Assembly (NCBI GenBank): GCA_934462945.1
Contig: CAKSJF010000050.1
Span: forward strand, 1-17,155
Reading direction: 5' to 3'
DNA length: 17,155 nucleotides
From: an uncultured Clostridia bacterium
GTDB taxonomy: Bacteria; Bacillota; Clostridia; UBA1381
Position numbers and translations under genes: made by a program. Shown one piece after another: positions 1-6,889 of this stretch (positions are counted from its first letter, which is position 1; each line of letters begins with the position of its first letter). The notes beneath the pieces were generated by a model that saw only the letters and a program-made list of their open reading frames with translations, was not told the DNA's origin and made no database searches.

Positions 1-42
1 GAGAGCAGTGTGGTAAAAACAGCGTTAATTTTAGGAAAATAA
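1..42 (+). CDS. Possible C-terminal tail of an upstream gene (partial)
   Basis: Frame 1 is open from the window edge to a TAA at 40-42 and reads ESSVVKTALILGK. The stop would leave a 17-nt gap before the ATG at 60, which matches the 14- and 16-nt gaps further down this operon. That spacing is the main reason to prefer this frame. Frames 2 and 3 also stop nearby (14-16 and 54-56), so the assignment is weak. Thirteen residues are too few to name a product. Confidence 0.3.
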   Translation, partial: ESSVVKTALILGK

Positions 43-59
43 TAAAGAAAGGATGAGCT

Positions 60-1625
60 ATGATACAATCAGACTATCATAGCTTTTCCTTTCGAGGAAA
101 GGAACAAAATATGTTTAAAAATTTTGATAAAATTGAAGTACTGGATCAGAACCAACACCCCATGATTGCCCCGGATGTTTCGGTAACATTAGAGGAGGAC
201 GGAAAACTTACCGTTTTCGGAGGGGACACAAAAATTGGGTATATCCGTCTGGAAAAAACTTGCTCGCTATTTGATCAGGCTACGGTTTTAGGAGATGCAT
301 GGGAGAGAGGATATGCGGAATTTTGTTGGAAAAGAGCAGATTTTTCGCGGATTCTTCCGTGGTATTTTGCGGCACAGCGTGATGGAAAGGTTTTCTGTGT
401 CGGTGTGAAAACACAACCAAATGCATTCTGTGCATGGCAATGCGGAGAAAACAAGCTGGTTCTGACCGCAGATGTCCGAAACGGCAGCGATGGTCTTTCC
501 CTAAACGGAAGAACACTTGAGGTTTGTACCGTTGTTTCCAAAGAATATTCCTGCACAGCGTTTTCAGCCTTGTGTGATTTCTGCAAAATGATGTGTCCGA
601 ATCCGCGTCTGCCCGGAAAGCCGATTTACGGCGGAAACGATTGGTATTGCAATTACGGAAACAATACTTATGAAAAGATCATGATGCATACCAGGCGGAT
701 TATGGAGTGCGCTCCGAAAAATGGAAAGCCGTATATGATGATTGACGACGGATGGCAGCTTTGTCATCATGATCTGGGGATTGACGAGTACTATTTTAAC
801 GGAGGTCCGTGGAAATACTGCAATGAGAAATTCGGCGATATGGAAAAGCTCGCAAAGGAAATCAAGCAGCTTGGCGCAATTCCGGGGATTTGGTTCCGAC
901 CGCTTTGGACGGTGGAAGAAGTGCCGGATGAAGTCGTCCTAAAGCGTGACGGCATTAAGCTTACCTTAGACCCATCCACCGAATATGCAAAGAATAAGAT
1001 TTTTGAGGATGTCCGGACGATCTGTCATTGGGGCTACCGTATGATTAAGCACGATTTTTCCACCTTTGACTTTTTGGGAAGATGGGGCAGAGAGGAAACT
1101 CTCTTTGACCGGGAGCTGCACTTCCAGGACAAAACAAAAACAACCGCAGAGATTATGAAGGATTTCTATCAGACGTTAAGAGACGCAGCAGGGGACGAGG
1201 TTCTCCTGATGGGCTGTAACACGATGAGTCATCTCTCGGCAGGTTATTTTGATGTGCAGAGAACCGGCGACGATACCAGCGGAAAGGAATGGGAGCGCAC
1301 AAAGGATTACGGTGTGAATACGCTCGCATTCCGGATGCCGCAGCATAACCGGTTCTACTTTGCGGACGCAGACTGTGTCGGTATCACAAAGCATGTTCCC
1401 TGGGAGAAAAACCGACAGTGGCTGGATGTACTTTCCAAAAGCGGAACGGCAGTATTTGTATCAATTGCAGAGGATTGCTGGACGGAGGAAATCAAACAGG
1501 ATATCCGGGAGGCTTTCCGGCGCGCGGAGGAGAACCTTGAACCGTCCGAGCCGATTGACTGGATGGAAAAAGCCGTTCCGGAAATCTGGAAAAGCCACTA
1601 TGGATTAGATCAGTACCAATGGTAA
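60..1625 (+). CDS. GH36-like (melibiase/raffinose-synthase-type) glycosidase, probable alpha-galactosidase
   Basis: This is a 521-residue protein with no signal peptide, so probably cytoplasmic. It looks like a clan GH-D TIM-barrel enzyme. IDDGWQ (Asp229/230) matches the conserved strand motif of GH36 and raffinose-synthase-like proteins. IKHDFS (nucleophile candidate Asp332) takes the place of the usual KxD motif. RTGDDTS (Asp404/405) fits the acid/base loop. GIWFRPLW near residue 278 resembles the loop before the nucleophile strand. The likely role is release of alpha-galactosyl groups from imported oligosaccharides, which fits the downstream GH130 enzyme, but the substrate is inferred. ATG 60 has AAAGGA at 48-53. 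ATG 111 (Met18, MFKNFDKIEV) also has AAAGGA at 98-103, so the true protein may be 504 residues. The next gene starts 14 nt after the stop. Confidence 0.7.
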   Translation: MIQSDYHSFSFRGKEQNMFKNFDKIEVLDQNQHPMIAPDVSVTLEEDGKLTVFGGDTKIGYIRLEKTCSLFDQATVLGDAWERGYAEFCWKRADFSRILPWYFAAQRDGKVFCVGVKTQPNAFCAWQCGENKLVLTADVRNGSDGLSLNGRTLEVCTVVSKEYSCTAFSALCDFCKMMCPNPRLPGKPIYGGNDWYCNYGNNTYEKIMMHTRRIMECAPKNGKPYMMIDDGWQLCHHDLGIDEYYFNGGPWKYCNEKFGDMEKLAKEIKQLGAIPGIWFRPLWTVEEVPDEVVLKRDGIKLTLDPSTEYAKNKIFEDVRTICHWGYRMIKHDFSTFDFLGRWGREETLFDRELHFQDKTKTTAEIMKDFYQTLRDAAGDEVLLMGCNTMSHLSAGYFDVQRTGDDTSGKEWERTKDYGVNTLAFRMPQHNRFYFADADCVGITKHVPWEKNRQWLDVLSKSGTAVFVSIAEDCWTEEIKQDIREAFRRAEENLEPSEPIDWMEKAVPEIWKSHYGLDQYQW

Positions 1626-1629
1626 GATC

Positions 1630-1636
1630 GGAGGAA
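1630..1636 (+). promoter_or_regulatory. Ribosome binding site that fixes the start at 1640
   Basis: GGAGGAA lies 3 nt before the ATG at 1640. The ATG at 1619, which overlaps the previous stop codon, has no comparable site and would put seven polar residues (MVRSEET) before the signal peptide. The start at 1640 is therefore preferred. Confidence 0.7.
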
Positions 1637-1639
1637 ACT

Positions 1640-4600
1640 ATGAAAAGAAAATGGCTGAGTATTCTTTTAGTTATATCCATGCTCCCGATTTTCCCAAAGG
1701 CATGGGCAGAGGAGGAATGGAATCTTTTAAACGAGAATAATGCCGTGGTTTCGGTGAAGTCCTCTGCCGGAGAATCGTCCGGTACTGCCGCATTTGACGG
1801 TGATTTTTACACCTATACTTCAATCAGCGACTATAACGGTGTGCCGATTTACGATATGAACGGAAATTCCGGAGAGGATTATATTGTCCTGGTTACGGTC
1901 AAAACCAGTATGGCATTTGATTTTGATAAAATCCGCCTCTACTATAAAAAGAATACAGCGATGTATCTGAATCAGCCAACCGCAGTTTTTCCGGAAAATT
2001 TTGATATTTATATCAGTGAAACCGGAACTGACGGCAGCTGGGAGCGTGTATATCATGCGGACACACTTAAAGATCAGCTGATTACCGAAACGCAAAATGA
2101 CGAGCTTTGGATGAGCAGCAGCACAGATCTCTATTATTTTGATTTCCTGCTGAATCAGACAAAGCATGCGCAGTATGTCCGCTTTGCAATCGGCGCGGTA
2201 ACACCGTGGCTGGGAGATCTCGCATTTCCGGAAATCCAGCTTTTTGCAAATGACAGTATCGTTCCGCAGGGGTATCAAAAGCTGACGGTGCGAAAGCCGG
2301 AGGAGGTTTCAATCCTTGGAAAATACCGTCTCGGAGAAAACTATTTTCAGGCTGGGCAAGAGGTGGAAGCAAGGATTGATTCAGACAGTGTCTATGAAAT
2401 TACTTCCGTAAAATTAAACGGCAGAGCGGTGGTGAAAAACAGTCAGAATCGCTATATTTTCAGCATGCCGAGCCGGACATCTTCTTTGGTGGTAACAACC
2501 GGAACAAAAGCGGCAGAACAGACATCGCTTGAGGTTCTTAGTGTTTCGGAGGCGCATAACGGATTTTTGGAAAACGGTCAGGTACCGGTCATTACCTATC
2601 AGCTGAATCATGCATTAGAATTTGCGGATAAAAGTGTTGTCCGAGTGAATGGGGAGGAGCAGCCGGATTTGGTGCAGCATGCCTTTTTGGATTGCAATGA
2701 TCTGACAAAGCTTTATGTGATACTGTTTCGTGACAGACTGACCGCCGGCACGGAATATCAGATTTCACTTTCGGAGGAGCTTACTTCAAAAGCAGGAAAA
2801 GCGCTTTCGGGCAGCAGCCTTTGCACCGTCACGACAGCCGAGGATTATACGAATTCCTCAGGCTACGGAAAGGGCGCCTATATTGTCGGTTTTCCGGACG
2901 GCACATTTCGACCGGATGATTATGTGACAAGAGAGCATGCGCTCATTATGGCAAAAAAGGTTGCTCCAGAGAGAGATTTCAGCTTTTTAAACAGTGATCA
3001 GATGGTCATTAGAAAATCAGAGCTTGCCCGGATTCTTTATTGCATCCGATACAATAAAACGCCGGAGCAGGGAGCAGAGGTCTTTGATTCACTGGTCAGG
3101 GATGGAATTTTGCGAAAAAATGAATCCGGCGGTTATGGCATGGAGGACTATGTGACAAGAGGCGAGGCGGTTTTGCTCATAAACCGCACTCTCGGACGGT
3201 GTGCGAATGACTGCGATACGGCAGATTTTGAAATTATGCCTTATTCGGATGTTACAAAGGATCATCCGCTTTATAACGATATTTCGGTTGCGACCCAGGT
3301 GATGAAAACAACCAAAGAAATCACGTGGACGCAGAATATAAAACCGAAAACCTACGATGTGATGAATACTAAAAATCATATCTGGGAGCAGATACCGATT
3401 GTCAGCCAGGCGCAGAAGGAAAGGGGGATTTCCGGCGGTGAGGGCGGTCAGTGGATGCAGTCGATTGAGGTTGATCAAAAGGATGGAACACTGCTCTTTG
3501 GCGGTGTGGATGTGAACGGAATGATTCGCTCCACCGACGGAGGAAAGACCTGGCATCGTTCAAACCGCGGCTTTATGGCAGGCGGCTGTGTAGACACTGC
3601 AATTGATCCGAACAATTCTGATCATGTCCTGGCAATCGGCTCCTCCGGCAGTTTCCGACCGCAGGAAAACGGAATCTATCTTTCCTATGATATGGGAGAA
3701 ACCTGGAGTCAGGTACATTCCAGGAGAATGGACGCCCAGCGCGACACACGGGATCAGCTTGCATGGGATGCCTCCAGCTATGATGAGACGATCGGCGGCA
3801 GCCGGATTGCATATTGGTCGTCTCTGTGGAGAATTACAGACGGTATCAATAATGCACCGGCAACGCACCGTTCGGATGAGGTGGGCGGTCTGTTTAAATC
3901 CGAGGACGGAGGAAAAAGCTGGTTTTTGGTAAACAGCGAGATGTCAGACGGATTTATCAAGGTTGACCCGGTTTATGGGTATGTGTATCTGGGAAATGAT
4001 AACGGATTTCATGTCAGCCGGGACGGCGGAAAAACCTTTCAGACGGTTTTATCCCATGAACCGATCATGAGTGTCGATTGCGTCAATTCAACTGTGTACA
4101 TAAATGACAGCCAAGGTGTTTTGGTATCAAAGGACTATGGCGCAAGCTTTACACGGGTTGCAAGCAGTACATTCCCGGGGAAAAAGGATTTTTCTGATCT
4201 CCGGAATATCACAATGGGACTCTCTGTCAGCCCTGCAAACCAAGATCGAATGCTGGTAGACCGACGTGACTGGCTGAATTACAGAAACCAGAGATATTAT
4301 TCCTGGGATGGCGGAAAAACATGGGCAGAATGTCAGTATGACACGTCCAAGGATTTCTATTTTGCCCATAACCGTCAGCATGCATTTGCCTGGCATCCGA
4401 CCGATCCGGACAAGGTTTGGTCGATGGGCGGCGACTGGATTGCCTCCAGTACAGACGGCGGAAAAACCTTTCTTTGGGACGCAGAGGGTTATTGCGGAAC
4501 ACCGCCGGCATCAAGACCGAATTTTAACCCTTACAGACCAAATGTGTTTTATGCCGGTGCGCAGGATCTTTTCGGAATTAAAACGGAGGACCGTGGAAAA

Positions 4601-5473
4601 ACATGGGAGGCAATTAAAAGTGTCGGAAAGTATTGGAATGCGTATGGCTCTTATGCTGTCTGCCGGAAGATCATGTTTGCCGGACTTTCGGACGGCTGGT
4701 ACAATCCCCGGTATCTTTGTGTTACAAGAGACGGGGGAGAAACCTGGACAGATACCGGACTTTTATTAAAGAACGGTACAGCACGCTGGGCAACCTCTTT
4801 CTGGCAGTCGGCAAATAATCCAAATGTGCTTTTTGCAGGCGAGTATTGCAGCCGTGATCTGGGAGAAACCTGGGAGGAAATGCAGGGATGTGCCGGTGTG
4901 ATGGCGCTGAATTATTACCATAACCGTGAGTGCTACGGAGTGTTAAACGGGTGTATTGTGGTGTCCTATGATGATGGGAAAACGTGGTTGCCGTTTATAA
5001 AATGTAAAGCAAATGAAAGCGTCACAGGTTCGCCTCCAACAGTTTGGGATGTGGAATACGACGGTATCAACGATATTCTGTATTACGCGGTTGGACCTTG
5101 GACATCGGCGCACAATTTGGTGCGCGTGGAGAATAATCTTCATACGAATATCGGAAAAAATATTCTGGTGCAGGAAAAAGCCGGGGTTGCATCCTGGCAG
5201 CTGATTGCGCTTGATCCGCGCTATCCGGATATCCTTTATGTCGGCGGCTATACCGGGCGCGGCATGGGAACAGCTGCTGTTCAGCGTTCTTGTGACCGGG
5301 GAGAAAGCTTTCAGAATTTAAGCTCCATGGGGGACTCTACCTCCATTGTAAAGGATGGACCGTCTGCCGGTGTCGGTCCGCAGCAGATTGTGGTTGAACC
5401 GGATACCGGGTATCTGTGGAGCTGGGATGCCGGGCAGGGCTGGTGGAAATTTGCACCGCCCTATGACAATTAA
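1640..5473 (+). CDS. Exported SLH-containing GH74-like beta-propeller protein (BNR/Asp-box repeats)
   Basis: This 1277-residue protein starts with a signal peptide (cleavage near AWA/EE, residues 23-24). A discoidin/F5-8C-like domain follows (about 25-210), then a small beta domain (213-282), an SbsA-type Ig-like domain (294-395) and an internal SLH region (about 410-555). The SLH region has one clear repeat, GFPDGTFRPDDYVTR, and degenerate neighbours. Residues 570-1277 carry twelve Asp boxes, from STDGGKTW near 631 to SCDRGESF near 1217, the hallmark of beta-propellers. Opening with GGEGGQW and GGVDVNG (Asp624), this region resembles GH74 xyloglucanase/endoglucanase double propellers. Asp932 in GGDWIA could match the second GH74 catalytic Asp, although the 308-residue gap is shorter than I would expect. 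Its likely job is wall-anchored binding or cleavage of a plant beta-glucan. Sialidase or VPS10-like non-catalytic propellers are alternatives. Operon position: 14 nt after the GH36-like gene, 16 nt before the phosphorylase. Confidence 0.72.
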   Translation: MKRKWLSILLVISMLPIFPKAWAEEEWNLLNENNAVVSVKSSAGESSGTAAFDGDFYTYTSISDYNGVPIYDMNGNSGEDYIVLVTVKTSMAFDFDKIRLYYKKNTAMYLNQPTAVFPENFDIYISETGTDGSWERVYHADTLKDQLITETQNDELWMSSSTDLYYFDFLLNQTKHAQYVRFAIGAVTPWLGDLAFPEIQLFANDSIVPQGYQKLTVRKPEEVSILGKYRLGENYFQAGQEVEARIDSDSVYEITSVKLNGRAVVKNSQNRYIFSMPSRTSSLVVTTGTKAAEQTSLEVLSVSEAHNGFLENGQVPVITYQLNHALEFADKSVVRVNGEEQPDLVQHAFLDCNDLTKLYVILFRDRLTAGTEYQISLSEELTSKAGKALSGSSLCTVTTAEDYTNSSGYGKGAYIVGFPDGTFRPDDYVTREHALIMAKKVAPERDFSFLNSDQMVIRKSELARILYCIRYNKTPEQGAEVFDSLVRDGILRKNESGGYGMEDYVTRGEAVLLINRTLGRCANDCDTADFEIMPYSDVTKDHPLYNDISVATQVMKTTKEITWTQNIKPKTYDVMNTKNHIWEQIPIVSQAQKERGISGGEGGQWMQSIEVDQKDGTLLFGGVDVNGMIRSTDGGKTWHRSNRGFMAGGCVDTAIDPNNSDHVLAIGSSGSFRPQENGIYLSYDMGETWSQVHSRRMDAQRDTRDQLAWDASSYDETIGGSRIAYWSSLWRITDGINNAPATHRSDEVGGLFKSEDGGKSWFLVNSEMSDGFIKVDPVYGYVYLGNDNGFHVSRDGGKTFQTVLSHEPIMSVDCVNSTVYINDSQGVLVSKDYGASFTRVASSTFPGKKDFSDLRNITMGLSVSPANQDRMLVDRRDWLNYRNQRYYSWDGGKTWAECQYDTSKDFYFAHNRQHAFAWHPTDPDKVWSMGGDWIASSTDGGKTFLWDAEGYCGTPPASRPNFNPYRPNVFYAGAQDLFGIKTEDRGKTWEAIKSVGKYWNAYGSYAVCRKIMFAGLSDGWYNPRYLCVTRDGGETWTDTGLLLKNGTARWATSFWQSANNPNVLFAGEYCSRDLGETWEEMQGCAGVMALNYYHNRECYGVLNGCIVVSYDDGKTWLPFIKCKANESVTGSPPTVWDVEYDGINDILYYAVGPWTSAHNLVRVENNLHTNIGKNILVQEKAGVASWQLIALDPRYPDILYVGGYTGRGMGTAAVQRSCDRGESFQNLSSMGDSTSIVKDGPSAGVGPQQIVVEPDTGYLWSWDAGQGWWKFAPPYDN

Positions 5474-5476
5474 AGA

Positions 5477-5483
5477 AAGAGGA
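5477..5483 (+). promoter_or_regulatory. Ribosome binding site that fixes the GH130 start at 5490
   Basis: AAGAGGA lies 6 nt upstream of the ATG at 5490. An in-frame ATG at 5463 overlaps the stop of the previous gene and would add nine residues (MTIKERGIK), which are the translation of this very site. The open frame also extends further upstream inside the propeller gene, but without a start signal. Confidence 0.7.
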
Positions 5484-5489
5484 ATAAAA

Positions 5490-6662
5490 ATGTTTGATTT
5501 AAGCTATCAGGAACAATTACAGAGATTAAAAGAGGATTATAATGCGTTGATCACGCAAAAAAATGAACCGGATGATACCTGGTATAACGGTGTTTTTGAG
5601 CGGTACAAAAATCCGGTTCTAACAAACCGGCATATTCCGCTTTCCTGGAGATATGATTTACATGAGGAAAGCAACCCTTATCTGATGGAGCGGATCGGAG
5701 TGAATGCAGTCTTTAATGCGGGTGCGATTTTCTTTGAGGGAAAATATGTGTTAGTGGCAAGGGTGGAGGGAGCAGACAGAAAGTCCTATTTTGCTGTTGC
5801 GCGCTCGGAAAACGGAATTGACAATTTCCGCTTTGATCCTGCCCCGATCCGGCTGCCGGTTTATGGCGAGGAGGATACCAACGTGTATGATATGCGCCTT
5901 GTGCAGCATGAGGATGGATGGATTTACGGATTTTTCTGCTCGGAGCGAAAAGATCGCACCACAGACGATCTGTCTGCTGCTATCGCTAAATGCGGTATCG
6001 TCCGGACACACAATCTGGTCGATTGGGAACGGCTGCCGGATTTGGAATCGGAATTTCAGCAGAGAAATGTTCTGCTGCATCCGGAGTTTGTGGACGGAAA
6101 ATATTTGATTTATACCCGTCCGTCAGATGGATTTATTGATGTCGGAGGGGGCGGCGGTATTGGTGCTGCACTCATAGACGATATTACGCATGCGAAAGTC
6201 ACAGAGGAAACTGTGATCGACCAAAGATTATATCATACGGTTAAGGAAACGAAAAACGGAGCAGGCGCAACACCGATTAAAACCAGGGACGGCTGGCTGC
6301 ATATTGCTCACGGCGTCCGCAATACTGCGGCAGGACTTCGATATGTGCTTTATTGTTTTATGACAGCGCTGGATGATCCGAAAAAGGTGATCTACGCACC
6401 CGGCGGCTATTTCCTTGCACCGCAAAAGGGCGAAAGAGTCGGAGATGTTTCAAATGTAGTTTTTTGTAATGGCGCTATTGAGAAAGACGGAATCATCTAT
6501 ATTTACTACGCATCCTCTGATACGCGGCTTCATGTTGCGACAACCAGCATAGAACGTATGATTGATTATTGTAAAAGTACGCCCCGTGATGGATTGACTA
6601 CCCATAAAAGCGTGGAAAAAATTTATAAGCTGATTCAAAGAAATCAAAATGCGAATTTTTAA
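5490..6662 (+). CDS. 4-O-beta-D-mannosyl-D-glucose phosphorylase (GH130 family)
   Basis: This 390-residue cytoplasmic enzyme has the usual length for GH130_1. It converts Man-beta-1,4-Glc plus phosphate to alpha-mannose-1-phosphate and glucose, the last step of glucomannan/mannan use. Visible signatures are NPYLMERIGVNAVFNAGAI near residues 60-80, VYDMRL with Asp134 as the likely catalytic acid (Asp131 in the Bacteroides fragilis enzyme), RPSDGFIDVGGGGGIG, HGVRNTAAGLRYVLY, GDVSNVVF and YYASSDTRLHVA. This set fits mannosylglucose phosphorylase better than the mannan-oligosaccharide or N-glycan-type GH130 branches. It is the last gene of the operon, 16 nt after the exported propeller protein and followed by a terminator. 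The pairing with a GH36-like enzyme suggests galacto(gluco)mannan breakdown products are processed inside the cell. The family is secure; the exact subfamily rests on remembered motifs. Confidence 0.9.
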   Translation: MFDLSYQEQLQRLKEDYNALITQKNEPDDTWYNGVFERYKNPVLTNRHIPLSWRYDLHEESNPYLMERIGVNAVFNAGAIFFEGKYVLVARVEGADRKSYFAVARSENGIDNFRFDPAPIRLPVYGEEDTNVYDMRLVQHEDGWIYGFFCSERKDRTTDDLSAAIAKCGIVRTHNLVDWERLPDLESEFQQRNVLLHPEFVDGKYLIYTRPSDGFIDVGGGGGIGAALIDDITHAKVTEETVIDQRLYHTVKETKNGAGATPIKTRDGWLHIAHGVRNTAAGLRYVLYCFMTALDDPKKVIYAPGGYFLAPQKGERVGDVSNVVFCNGAIEKDGIIYIYYASSDTRLHVATTSIERMIDYCKSTPRDGLTTHKSVEKIYKLIQRNQNANF

Positions 6663-6679
6663 AATTGTTTTATTTCTCT

Positions 6680-6718
6680 AAAAAAGACTGGTGTGGGTCT
6701 GCACCGGTCTTTTTTTTG
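6680..6718 (+). terminator. Rho-independent terminator of the glycan operon
   Basis: AAAAAGACTGGTG (6681-6693) pairs with CACCGGTCTTTTT (6702-6714), with one G-U wobble and an 8-nt loop. A run of T follows to 6717. It lies 18 nt after the GH130 stop codon and ends the operon cleanly before the next promoter. Confidence 0.93.
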
Positions 6719-6740
6719 CAATTCTGTTTTGTCTGAAAGT

Positions 6741-6769
6741 TTATTCTGATTGCTAAAGTGATACTTTTA
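6741..6769 (+). promoter_or_regulatory. Shared upstream regulatory element, copy 1 (putative operator)
   Basis: TTATTCTGAT (6741-6750) is followed directly by TGCTAAAGTGATACTTTTA (6751-6769). The 19-mer contains the palindrome AAAGT-GAT-ACTTT (6755-6767). The identical 19-mer occurs at 12326-12344, and TTATTCTGAT recurs at 12381-12390. The 19-mer ends 71 nt before the -10 box in both places, which argues for a bound activator. The AraC protein encoded between the two copies is the obvious candidate. The identity and spacing are seen; the regulator is inferred. Confidence 0.7.
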
Positions 6770-6816
6770 AACGTTTTTGTTGTGTGAGACGATTTAAAAA
6801 AGCTGGATTTTTGACA

Positions 6817-6845
6817 TTGCCGCTCAATTCTTATTATGCTATAAT
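6817..6845 (+). promoter_or_regulatory. Sigma-A-type promoter with extended -10 for the beta-helix gene
   Basis: TTGCCG (6817-6822) and TATAAT (6840-6845) are 17 nt apart. A TGC just before the -10 (6837-6839) forms an extended -10 element. Transcription would start near 6852, giving a leader of about 38 nt. The weak -35 with a good extended -10 is typical of an activator-dependent promoter. Confidence 0.75.
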
Positions 6846-6877
6846 TGAGATAATAGGATATTTGTATGTGTTTTAAA

Positions 6878-6884
6878 AGGAGGG
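6878..6884 (+). promoter_or_regulatory. Ribosome binding site that fixes the start at 6890
   Basis: AGGAGGG lies 5 nt before the ATG at 6890. The open frame reaches back to an ATG at 6866, but that start has no ribosome site and would put MCFKRREF before an otherwise classical signal peptide. Confidence 0.85.
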
Positions 6885-6889
6885 AATTT

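Noticed and set aside
1619..1639. ATG at 1619 as the propeller gene start (translational coupling with the previous stop)
   Set aside because: No ribosome site precedes it at proper distance, and it would hide the signal peptide behind extra polar residues. GGAGGAA before 1640 is decisive.
3089..3556. 155-codon open frame on the - strand
   Set aside because: It is the complement of the propeller gene and has no recognisable domain or start signal.
4308..4769. 153-codon open frame on the + strand in another frame
   Set aside because: It is an out-of-frame reading of the Asp-box region; the in-frame product has twelve ordered repeats and this one has none.
6811..6845. Consensus TTGACA at 6811-6816 as the -35 for TATAAT at 6840
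   Set aside because: The spacing would be 23 nt, too long for sigma-A. TTGCCG at 6817-6822 gives 17 nt and lines up with the other promoter.
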